From Sanderia malayensis (taxonomy: Eukaryota; Cnidaria; Scyphozoa; Semaeostomeae; Pelagiidae), in assembly GCA_013076295.1 (NCBI GenBank), contig RQOL01000374.1, positions 3,400,743 to 3,464,742 of the forward strand: a stretch of DNA of 64,000 nt, written 5' to 3'. The notes beneath the pieces were generated by a model. It saw only the letters and a list, made by a program, of their open reading frames with translations. It ran no database searches and was not told where the DNA came from. Made by a program: the position numbers and the translations under genes. Positions 56,133-64,000 of the stretch are shown in pieces. The first letter of the stretch is position 1, and the number at the start of each line of letters is the position of its first letter.

Positions 56133-56386
56133 CAATCTTGGACAAAACTCTTTGAGACTTGTTCGAATCATAATGAAGAAACAGAACATTGTAGAACTAT
56201 ACCCCATCTATGACTGAAAACCCCCCGTTCCCCCTAATCAATGTTGGTTTTTATGATGCGAGTTGAATGAGCAATGCAGGAAACAAGGAATATTTGGAAA
56301 CAACATTGATTAGGGGGAACGGGGGATTGCTTAATAGCAAACGATGGAATATTTGAGAGTTGTCTCAAAGGTTTTGGCCAGGATTG
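56133..56386. repeat. 254-bp terminal repeat, copy 3
   Basis: Right outer end of the dimer. Ends CCAGGATTG followed by TA (56387-56388), while its left edge (AGCAGA) is the circle-type junction. Confidence 0.9.
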
Positions 56387-56387
56387 T

Positions 56388-56552
56388 AAGAAGAAAAAAC
56401 GTCACTTTTTAAGAATGTTAGGATTGAAAGGGAAACGAGCAAAAACATTTAGTGATGTGACTGGTTTTGGGTATTCTAAGTTAAATAAAAATGTAAGAAG
56501 GAAGAAAAAGATGTTGAAAAAGAGAAAACTAAGGAAAATATATGTTATATAA
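56388..56552 (+). pseudogene. Small basic protein, 5' truncated
   Basis: An open frame of about 54 codons starts at the edge of the Rep element and ends TAA at 56550. Very basic (RRKKKMLKKRKLRK near its end). Its N-terminus should lie left of the insertion but is not found there (minisatellite instead), so this end of the virus-like cluster had been truncated or rearranged. Confidence 0.45.
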
Positions 56553-56586
56553 ATCATTTTTATTGTGAAAAATATTCTTAAACAAA

Positions 56587-56835
56587 ATGGGAGGTGTTGC
56601 AGGTAGATTAACTGCTAGAGGAATTACACGAGCAGCTGTAAAGACAGCTGCAAAAGCATTAATTAAAAGAGCAGCAATTGAAGCGGGAAAAGGTGCTTTA
56701 CAAGCTGGTGGTAGTGCTGCACGGGATGCTTTATTAAAAGGACGTGGGAGAGTTAGTAAAAAGATAGTGCTAAGAGGGATTCGAAAGCGAAAAAAAGTAA
56801 AAAGAGTAATAACAAAAAGGAGAAAAAGGAAATAA
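56587..56835 (+). CDS. Basic core-like protein, 82 residues
   Basis: ATG after AAACAAA. An Ala/Gly/Lys-rich helix (RLTARGITRAAVKTAAKAL) is followed by a KRKKVKRVITKRRKRK tail. Similar in design to residues 54-92 of the 24579 ORF and to pX/core-type proteins of adenovirus-related elements. Intact. Confidence 0.5.
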   Translation: MGGVAGRLTARGITRAAVKTAAKALIKRAAIEAGKGALQAGGSAARDALLKGRGRVSKKIVLRGIRKRKKVKRVITKRRKRK

Positions 56836-56889
56836 TAGTAGAAAATCACATATATAATAGACACGATAAAGAAAAAGGGAACGAAATAA

Positions 56890-57103
56890 AAATGAAGTTT
56901 TTAGAGCAACACATTTATTCGGAAAACACTCAACATATAATAGAAAAAAGAAAACCCGTCCATCCAGAAAATTAGTTGGTAATGGAAACATTGTAATGAA
57001 ACCCGTTTCACAACTTGCACGTCATTTAGCCCAAACTGCTGTTGTCCCTAGAAGTGGTGTGACGGTAATTCAACAAAATGGTCGCGTTGTGTTGAGAAAA
57101 TAA
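56890..57103 (+). pseudogene. Basic protein fragment, frame broken
   Basis: The ATG at 56891 starts a frame that stops after 27 codons. A second frame, open across the same region and ending TAA at 57101, reads NRKKKTRPSRKL then SQLARHLAQTAVVPRSG. A one-base slip near an A-run at about 56940-56952 is likely. Unrecognised. Confidence 0.35.
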
Positions 57104-57186
57104 ATTAATAGAAATGTAGAATTTTGAAAAAAAAAACAGTTGATTAAAAGTATATAAAGTAATGACATAACACAAGGGTAGTAATC

Positions 57187-57498
57187 ATGGAGCATTTACG
57201 ACATTTTACGATTAAAGTTGGTGACAAATCGGTAGCTGACGTTTTTTATCAAGAATTGCAAAAATCAGCATCAAGAGAATCAATTTTGAAAATAATATTG
57301 ATTGAAAGTTCATTTTGTTTAGGTAAAAAGGTAGTGTAAGACATTACAACAGACGATACTAAATTTTTAAATAATACTGGCGGTGATATTGAAAAGTGGT
57401 TTTCAAATGCTCTTCGTCTTAGAAGAGAATTGATTTATGAAATTGAAGAGATAGCAGATATACTATATTCAAAACCAGAATTTCAAAAGGGTATATAA
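57187..57498 (+). pseudogene. Unknown protein, single in-frame stop
   Basis: ATG 30 bases after GTATATAAAG. 103 codons are interrupted by one TAA at about 57337-57339. Starts MEHLRHFTIKVGD; later DIEKWFSNALRLRRELI. No known domain. Confidence 0.4.
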
Positions 57499-57501
57499 AA
57501 T

Positions 57502-57723
57502 ATGCTTCAGTTTTCTCCATTGAACGCGCCATCATCAAAAAAATCCAACAAAAAAGCGAAAAAGAAATATCAACATAAACTTAGATCATTTCAAATTATC
57601 AGTAGAAAAATTGGACCAATTCCTAATAGTAAATATCATCATAAACCATACGGAAAGTGTCATTCGCGAATTAGACGAATGTTGCGAAGGCAAAAAGAAA
57701 AAGGTGAAAAGGTGAAAACATGA
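57502..57723 (+). CDS. Small basic protein, 73 residues
   Basis: ATG three bases after the preceding stop. Lys/Arg/His-rich (KKSNKKAKKKYQHK; RIRRMLRRQKEK). Unrecognised; part of the same plus-strand cluster. Confidence 0.45.
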   Translation: MLQFSPLNAPSSKKSNKKAKKKYQHKLRSFQIISRKIGPIPNSKYHHKPYGKCHSRIRRMLRRQKEKGEKVKT

Positions 57724-57780
57724 ATGGGAGAATATGACAGCTGTCAAACAATCAATCAATCAAATATAGCAATCAAAATA

Positions 57781-57789
57781 TATAAAAGG
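57781..57789 (+). promoter_or_regulatory. TATA box before the 348-residue gene
   Basis: TATAAAAGG, 71 bases upstream of the ATG at 57860. Comparable boxes sit at 24251, 23658 and 25241 in the first cluster. Confidence 0.55.
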
Positions 57790-57859
57790 GGAGACTTGTA
57801 GAGTAAGATTCATTCGCTGTGAAGAACAAGAACAAGTAAAGTCAAATCAAGAATACGAA

Positions 57860-58906
57860 ATGGCTTCTAAATCATATAACACAGAAGTTGAAAAATCGGT
57901 TGAATTGTGTTCGCGAACCCTTTTAAGTAGTTCGCTTGATGAAAATGGCCACGGACGAATTTTAGAGATCGTCGTGGTCAAGAAAAAGGATCAATTCCAC
58001 GATGGATCAACAAAAGATATGATCCTTCAAGAACAGGCAATTGTTCCAAAAAAAGGAAGCAAGTTTGCTCCTGAGTCATTTGATAAGGAATTGCATAAGG
58101 ATTTTATAAATGATTTGGGTGGAGTGAAGGAATTTGGGTTTATGAAGAGTAAGCTAAAGAAGTTATTTGCTGCTTGCAATAAAGAACGGGCTGAGGTAGC
58201 AAGTTTTTCTCTTGATTATGAAAATCAAGAGAAACTGACATATGGATTACAAATAATGGCTTCTAAAGGTTATAAAGTGGGAAGCCAACTTGCATTGGTA
58301 CCGTTGACAGGAGAATTTTCACTACCGGATGGTGGAAAATATCAAGATGAGTTGTTAATTCAATTGATTTTGGATGATACTATGAGAGTGTCAATGCAGA
58401 TGATGTTACAAAGGAAAAATGTAACAACAAAAACTACTAATCCAAACAGAAGTGTTTTATTGAAGCCTAAAGATGTGGCTAAATTATATGATCTAATATT
58501 TGTTAAAAATGATGGACAGTGGTTGTCTGATAATTTCCCTACATTGTATGGGGACTTAGCTCCAGTTCTGATTGATCAAGACGGCAAAAGAATTCTGTAT
58601 GTTCCAAAAACAGCAAGAGATGTAAACGAGTGGACGTTAGCAGCACAATCTACAGAAGACATGTCACCAGCTGAAATCGCAGCTATAATTTGTTCAAGCA
58701 AATCAAAAGCACCCGTAAAAACAAAGAAACGAGTAAAGGTGGCAGATAAAGTAGCTGCGGATTCATCCCAGACAGATGGTAAAAATAAGAAGAGAAAAAG
58801 ACAAATAGTCTTTACCGACTCTAAAGATGAAGAAGTGAGTAAAAAGAGAAACAATTCTCCAACGTTGATAGCAGATGACTATTTGGAAGATTCACAAGCA
58901 TGGTGA
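57860..58906 (+). CDS. Unknown 348-residue protein of virus-like cluster
   Basis: Intact frame. Residues 1-280 are a mixed globular region without recognised motifs (GGVKEFGFMKSKLKKLF, YGLQIMASKGYKVGSQLALV). Residues about 285-330 are Lys/Ser-rich (VKTKKRVKVADK, KNKKRKRQIVF) and resemble a nuclear localisation tail, with an acidic end. Starts with ATG in AAATGG context after the TATA box. The 25315-26319 gene of the first cluster has the same position, promoter and basic-tail design, so the two may be homologous. Function unknown. Confidence 0.6.
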   Translation: MASKSYNTEVEKSVELCSRTLLSSSLDENGHGRILEIVVVKKKDQFHDGSTKDMILQEQAIVPKKGSKFAPESFDKELHKDFINDLGGVKEFGFMKSKLKKLFAACNKERAEVASFSLDYENQEKLTYGLQIMASKGYKVGSQLALVPLTGEFSLPDGGKYQDELLIQLILDDTMRVSMQMMLQRKNVTTKTTNPNRSVLLKPKDVAKLYDLIFVKNDGQWLSDNFPTLYGDLAPVLIDQDGKRILYVPKTARDVNEWTLAAQSTEDMSPAEIAAIICSSKSKAPVKTKKRVKVADKVAADSSQTDGKNKKRKRQIVFTDSKDEEVSKKRNNSPTLIADDYLEDSQAW

Positions 58907-59105
58907 AAATAAAAACTTTTTTACATGAGTGTTTATTATATTTTAAAGTTGATATATAGTTAGATAGAACATGTAATTATATTAATGATATGATTATGAT
59001 GATTGAATGGTAACAAATGGATATTTTTTTGATTGACACCCTTCAATAATCATAGTTGGAAATGAAAAAGATATAAATGTATAGAACTATACATAAGTAA
59101 ATCAT
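58907..59105. other. AT-rich spacer
   Basis: Contains an AATAAA-like end signal region (GTGAAAATAAAAAC) after the 348-residue gene; otherwise nothing. Confidence 0.4.
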
Positions 59106-59480
59106 TTGCGCGCAACAATGACGTTTAAAGGAGTAAAAAGACAGTATTTGGAGAAACGAAATGATTTACTCATCAAAATTAGAGAAATTAAGAAAAGGAT
59201 TTCCTATATTAAAAAAATCTTAATAGAAAAAGGTAAAATTTTACGAGCAGTGTATTTTGCGATATTGCAAAATAAAAAGGATTATGATTTTTGTAAATTA
59301 TATGCTGAGATTGATGAGCATCAAACGATATTATTGGACTATTTTGAGCAATTGATGAAGAGCATTAATTCGTTATCGTTGAAAAGAACATTTAGTAATG
59401 TGTTGGTTAATGAAAAAATTGCTTTCAAAAACTTACAGCGATATTATAAGAAATCTGTAAAAAATATATGTAACATTTGA
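59106..59480 (+). CDS. Unknown 124-residue helical protein
   Basis: Intact frame; the second Met (MTFKGVKRQ) is an alternative start. Predominantly charged helical sequence (KRNDLLIKIREIKKRISY) suggesting a coiled coil. No family recognised. Confidence 0.45.
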   Translation: MRATMTFKGVKRQYLEKRNDLLIKIREIKKRISYIKKILIEKGKILRAVYFAILQNKKDYDFCKLYAEIDEHQTILLDYFEQLMKSINSLSLKRTFSNVLVNEKIAFKNLQRYYKKSVKNICNI

Positions 59481-59525
59481 ACATTTTAATGTGATTTATA
59501 AGAAAAATATATATAGGAAATCATT

Positions 59526-59574
59526 TTATGTGTTGACTATTTTTTCTGTAAAAGAAAAAATAGTCAACACATAA
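59526..59574. other. Perfect 21-bp hairpin
   Basis: TTATGTGTTGACTATTTTTT plus C pairs perfectly with 59554-59574 around a 7-base loop. It is followed by two copies of CACATATGGTCTGACA at about 59580 and 59606. Lies between two plus-strand genes; may be a transcription end or replication signal. Confidence 0.85.
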
Positions 59575-59750
59575 GTGAACACATATGGTCTGACAAATAT
59601 TCAACACATATGGTCTGACAGACAATAAAAAATGATTGACAGGTGAACTGGTGAATATGAATAAAAGTAGCTCCAAAACTTAAATGTTTAACATTCGGAG
59701 GAACAGCGAGAAGAGAACACAAGCCAAAGACAACAGGAGATGAACAAGGT

Positions 59751-61062
59751 ATGAAACCTATTCGAACAAATTTTGTTTGTAATACATGTAAAGGTTCTTA
59801 TCCTACGAAAGCGTCCTTAATAGAACATAAGGAACAGAAACATGGGATTTTCAATCATATGGGTAGTGATTGTGCAGAAGGTTTTTCTCACATAGTAGAT
59901 TTAAAAACACTTATATCGAAACATCATTCAAGATTTGAATGTGGTTATTGTAAAGTTGGGAACTTTACTAAGAAACGTTTGATTACACATTTAAAGAAAA
60001 AGCATGGCATTACGGATGATAATGCAAGCTCTATGCGTAATGCAAAAAAGGTAAAAATGGTTACAACACTGCGTAAGACAAAGAAGGTGAAAAAGAATTC
60101 AAAATCATCACCTAAACATACTAAGAAAAAGAAATCACAATGTGATATATGCAACAAAACATTTAAGAATAAACGAGCGTTAGAAAACCAAAGTTTATTA
60201 ATCATGAAAAGGCTTTCAATTGTATTCGATGTGGAATGGTTTTTGATGATATGGCGAGTTTATCTGATCATTTACATGATCATAATTATAATAATTCTAA
60301 TAAAAAACAAATGCATTTTGCATGTGATTATTGTGATGCAAAGCATTTTTTAACAACTACACAATTGCAACGGCACAGGATTGCGGTACATAAGGAGTTA
60401 AATATTACAGCTCATCATTTCCCATCAATGGCACATGTGCGTTGTTTTGGAATGATTGTGTATATGCACATCAACCATGGGAAACAGATCTTGATACAGT
60501 TGGTAACCCATTTATGGGGCAAGGTAAGCAAATGTTAATAGAGTATTATAAACGACATATGCCCTACATTGCACCTCATTGTTACTCACAATTAAGCAAT
60601 CGCTCTTTTATAAAATTTAATTTTCATCTATTAGCAAATGAAGATTTGGGTCAACAAATTAAACATTACCTGCAACAGGTTTATGCAGAGGTTATAGATG
60701 ACCTGCCAACAAGGTTTATAATATCATTCAGGTTTCTTTTGCAAAATAAATATACAGATGCATTACGGTATTGGTATGTATCTGATTATAATTTGATGAC
60801 TAATCAAGATGAGGAAAATAGTAATATACAATTTAACGAGTTTATGGTGCGTTCAAAAGAGGATTTGAAACGAGAAACGAAGAAAATAACATCAATTCCC
60901 TTTATTGATATTATTAAAAAGAATTTCCAGGATAGTAGATGGGGGTTAGTTCGTGCTACGAATATGCATGTGACAGTGGTAAATATTGGTAATGAGGATT
61001 TTGCAATCGGAAAAGCTGCCGATGAAGAGTTACAATTACCAGATTGTATAAAAAAATCATAA
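59751..61062 (+). pseudogene. C2H2 zinc-finger protein linked to virus-like polymerase, two frameshifts
   Basis: Frame 1 (59751 to about 60195) has C2H2-type fingers: CNTCKGSYPTKASLIEHKEQ, then CGYCKVGNFTKKRLITHLKK, then CDICNKTFKNKRAL. Frame 2 (about 60195-60440) continues with two more (MVFDDMASLSDHLHDH; CDYCDAKHFLTTTQLQRH). Frame 3 (about 60442-61062) holds the C-terminal region, with RFIISFRFLLQNKY and RWGLVRATNMHV. This multi-finger plus C-terminal layout next to a convergent protein-primed polymerase recurs in Maverick-like loci, as far as I recall. It overlaps the polymerase 3' end by 6 bases. Not functional as it stands. Confidence 0.55.
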
Positions 61063-63511
61063 TGCATTATTCCTATTTTCCACAACATAGGTTTTGCTGT
61101 TTAAACTAACCATTTTCGTTCCTTCGAACTCTATTTTAAATTTTCCAGGTGTTCGTTTACCGAATGGACATGTATCTGATTGTGTTACAAAAAATTCCTT
61201 TTCTAAATTAGCATACACCTCTGTACCTTTAATTTCTTCACAAACATTATCCTCAAATCGTTTCCCATTTGGAAAACATATGTACAGGCTATCAGTATCC
61301 ATCGCACATAAATGCCATGTACCTGGAGTTAATGCTGGTGCAAAAAAGTCGTAGTAACATTGGAGCATGCGCAATTTAGCGCACATGAACACATTCCACC
61401 CAACATATTGAGCATGATTTTCAATTATCTTTCTCTTCGGTATTATAACCTCCACATAATTGTCTTCTAATAATTGAGCATCAAGAATGCAACCAATATT
61501 AAAATTCTTGTTACCTTCATCTTCTTCTCCTTTTCCTCCCATATAAGCAATATGTCGTTGTTTTCCTTTATTCATTATCGTTGTACCAAATGCGCTATTA
61601 CCAACAAGCTTGGAGGTTTCACGATCTTGTGAAATATTGTTTACAAATCCTGTAAACACCCTTTTCCCTCGATATTGAATGAATTTATATATATTATGAA
61701 TTTATATATAATGAATATATAATTTTATATATAATGAATTTACGAGTAACAATTAACCCATGTTCTAAATACCATTTTAATAATGCTGTATTTAATCCGA
61801 CTTGTACACCAAAATAACTTCCAATTAATAATTTACGACTTTGTTTAGAAAAACCAAATCGTTGTGAAATGTTTTGCATATATTCTCGAATATCTTCAAA
61901 TTCAACATTAGCGTTCTTAAATACTGGAGTAAATTCTTTAAAATAATCTTTTAAATCATCAAGAACGTGAATGTTCACTTCAATAGCACCAAAAACCTTA
62001 TCCTCTCGGATATCGTTCAATAATTCTTTTTCAGAAATTTCCACACTCCCAAAGTATGGTAACCGATTTTGTTGTATGAATGATCGTATTTCATTATCAC
62101 TTGCGAGTAATGTATTCAATTTACATTCACGCATTCGTTTAACTTTATAGCCTCTATGTTTAAAAAAGGCAGTTTTCAATTCATCCAATTGTTGTAATTT
62201 TTCACTCGTCAAAACAGAGTTATCTATGGAAACATCTCGGTGTTGTACAAATGTACGGAGATTTCCGTTTAATAAGCATTTTTTACACGCATGCCAATAA
62301 GACCCATCAAACTCATAGATGGTTTTATTTTCCTCATCAACTGCATCAGCTATTATATGCGCTATTTGAAAACTGTGTGGAGTAAAAAACCTTAACTCCT
62401 CTCTGTCTGTAATTACAAAATTTTTTCCCGAGCTAGAAAACTCCATTCCTCTTTATTACAATTCAATGAAAAATCTAAGTAATCTAAGAATTCACCAGCT
62501 ACTACGGATTTATTTCCACCATGTTTATTTTTGACTTTTCTTACTAATTTTTGTCCATTCAAAGCTAAACTGTTTAATGGTGATTCTTCCCAGATTATAG
62601 TTTCTCCTACAGGCATCTCCTGACCTAAACAATAGAGATATAATGCTCCAGCATCAAATCCTTGCACACAACCTTCAGCTAGTCAAGAGAAAATAATTGA
62701 TGGTCCTCCGACTACATGTTTATTATAAAAATCCGTTGCTTCCAAATCCCCAACATGCAAGATATGCTGATGTTTATTTGACGAGTATAAAATTTTACTT
62801 GCAAGTGTTGGAAGACTTATTCCATCAGTTGTAAAATGAATAGCGTATCTTTCATCTAGAAATCTAAAACCGTTTCCCATTTATATGAAATCCATAATTC
62901 TTGTAAACGTTTGTAATTTTCATTTCCAGTTAATGGTTTTTTCTTCCATTTCAGCTTTTGTAGAACTTTTTGTTGAAGCTCTTCCTCTGATACATCTTCA
63001 CCCTTATTCTTACTTTCAATTTGTAATTCATTAAATAACTCCATAAATCTCTCATGTTGAATATTTAAAGTATTTTTGTTTACCTTCAAACTTGAAGTGA
63101 AAACTTGGTAATTCAGTAAATCATACGATGGTAATTCAGTTTCATGAAGTCTTTCAAAAGAATCCAAATATTCATATGGAAAAAATGATTTTTCTTGTTT
63201 GCATTCTGGTGCAAAAGCCTTAAAAGTATCTAAATTATAACTAGGAGCTAAAAATGCCGCTGTATCTAATAGGGATAATCTCCAGCTTGCAAATTGTTTC
63301 ACATTTGATGGAGTAAATTGAACAGATTTATATTTACTACCCTGTTTTATTACATCTGGAGTTACTCCTTGTTTCAGCATAATAGGAAACAAATATTTTG
63401 CAATCAATGGAATGTCATAACCTGACGAATTAAATCCAAATACCGATGTTGTTTGACATTGTTTAAATAATGTCAGATAAACTTTATATTCTTCATAATA
63501 TATCGTTAAGA
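61057..63511 (-). pseudogene. Protein-primed family B DNA polymerase remnant
   Basis: Five minus-strand pieces. 63511-62856: exonuclease motif GFNSSGYD, then FFPYEYLDSFERL and the TP-linked region. 62880-62683: DGISLPTLASK and VVGGPSIIF, then a TGA. 62667-62413: GFDAGALYLYCLG (motif A Asp). 62446-61694: YEFDGSYWHACKKC, an endonuclease-like insert typical of Maverick polymerases, and LLKWYLEHGL. 61659-61057: GNSAFGTTIMNK (motif B) and CAMDTDSLYI (motif C). Lesions: two frameshifts, one stop, and an AT-repeat insertion at about 61680-61740. The N-terminus is removed by a Helitron end at 63512. Known role of intact relatives: replication of the element. Confidence 0.85.
61675..61740. repeat. AT-rich simple repeat inside the polymerase
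   Basis: TATATAATGAATTTATATAT-type tandem sequence interrupting the polymerase frame between the YLEHGL block and motif B. Confidence 0.75.
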
Positions 63512-64000
63512 CTAGGGGTCATCACTCGCTTCGCTCGTTCACCCCAGCCCGTCAAGTAAAAAAAACTTAATCTGGTTGGCGCACTTCGTGCGCTGCATTC
63601 GCTTATGCTCATGCTCCTTTCAACCCCACATACAATGGGTTAGCTCGCTGCGCTCGCCTGTCTATCTATTATCCAGAAACATAGACTGATAGGGCGCACT
63701 TTGTGCGCTGCATTCGCTTGCGCTCATGCCCCTTTTAACCCCACGTACAATGGATTAGCTCACTGCGCTCGCCCGTCTATCTATTATCAAGAAACATAGA
63801 ACGATAGGGCGCACTTCGTGCGCTGCATTCGCTTACGCTCATGATCCTTTCAACCCCACGCACAATGGGTTAGCTCGCTGCGCTCGCCTGTCTATCTATT
63901 ATCCAGAAACATAGACTGATAGGGCGTACTTCGTGCGCTCCATTCGCCTACGCTCATGCCCCTTTCAACCCCACATACAATGGGTTAGCTCGCTGTGCTC
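63512..64000 (-). mobile_element. Second Helitron 3' end, runs off the window
   Basis: Begins ACTAGGGGTCATCACTCGC exactly as at 29855. On the minus strand it ends CCCCTAG followed by T, as for the first Helitron, and interrupts the polymerase. Only its 3' part is in the window. Confidence 0.7.
63576..64000. repeat. 115-bp tandem repeats in the Helitron 3' region
   Basis: Units start GGCGCAC at about 63576, 63692, 63807 and 63922, period 115 bp, about 3.7 copies to the edge. Each has the palindrome GCGCACTTCGTGCGC and GCGAGCTAACC-type segments. One diverged unit exists at about 29920-30000. Confidence 0.88.

Larger units (their letters stand above)
48175..56386. mobile_element. Rep/DD34E transposase element, head-to-tail dimer
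   Basis: 8212 bp flanked by TA on both sides (48173-48174 and 56387-56388). Structure: 254-bp repeat, Rep gene (+), iteron array, transposase gene (-), then the same again, then a third 254-bp repeat; exact period 3979 bp. The two internal units differ by only a few bases. A linear transposon would end in one pair of terminal repeats; here the repeats are shared between neighbouring units, as in a concatemer of a 3979-bp circle. No capsid gene is present. I know of no described element with this combination, but have not searched. Confidence 0.9.

Noticed and set aside
48175..56386. LTR retrotransposon with 254-bp LTRs
   Set aside because: No reverse transcriptase, protease, primer site or TG...CA ends; the repeats have inverted internal structure and TA targets, and the interior encodes Rep and a DD34E transposase.

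Overview
The window reads as nuclear DNA of an early-branching animal, most likely a cnidarian or a similar invertebrate. Codon use is AT-rich, and spliceosomal GT-AG introns can be seen inside several elements. The gene families (CARF/MULE fusion, HECT-type 3' exon, HMGXB3/KDZ-like cysteine-rich protein, PF24764-type integrase, PF20700-type Mutator-like transposase) are, as far as I know, typical of cnidarian repeat-rich loci. I see no convincing single-copy host gene, no rRNA or tRNA and no CRISPR. Almost everything is mobile, virus-derived or satellite DNA, often nested.

Layout. 0-2 kb: pogo-like transposase remnant. 2.2-19.4 kb: exons of a decayed cysteine-rich (HMGXB3/KDZ-like) gene. Its middle part is tandemly triplicated (unit 4398 bp), each copy carrying an intact 474-codon Mutator-like transposase; copy 1 alone has gained a Harbinger-type MITE. 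19.4-22.7 kb: CRE/E-box-rich 102-bp repeats, a TTAA-flanked non-autonomous element and an integrase pseudogene split by a palindrome. 23-27.4 kb: HECT fragment, then a worn virus-like gene cluster with small basic proteins, a Fic-motif protein and repeated promoter modules. 28.0-29.9 kb: CARF/MULE transposase gene, cut by a Helitron. 29.86-36.2 kb: Helitron on the minus strand with recognisable 3' end, Rep and PIF1 helicase remnants, and introns. 39.9-47.7 kb: satellites and foldback DNA, with a Harbinger element inserted in a 124-bp satellite.

48.17-56.39 kb is the most striking part: a head-to-tail dimer (period 3979 bp) of an element encoding a HUH-Rep/SF3-helicase protein and a convergent Tc1/IS630-type DD34E transposase. 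An iteron-like array lies between the two genes. Three 254-bp repeats punctuate the dimer, and the outer ends sit at TA dinucleotides. This looks like a rolling-circle concatemer captured by a cut-and-paste integrase. Both genes are intact in both copies.

56.4-63.5 kb: a second virus-like cluster (Maverick/adintovirus-like) with small basic proteins, a 348-residue unknown protein, a broken C2H2 zinc-finger gene and a convergent, heavily broken protein-primed family B DNA polymerase. It is cut at 63512 by a second Helitron 3' end that carries 115-bp GC-rich tandem repeats to the window edge.
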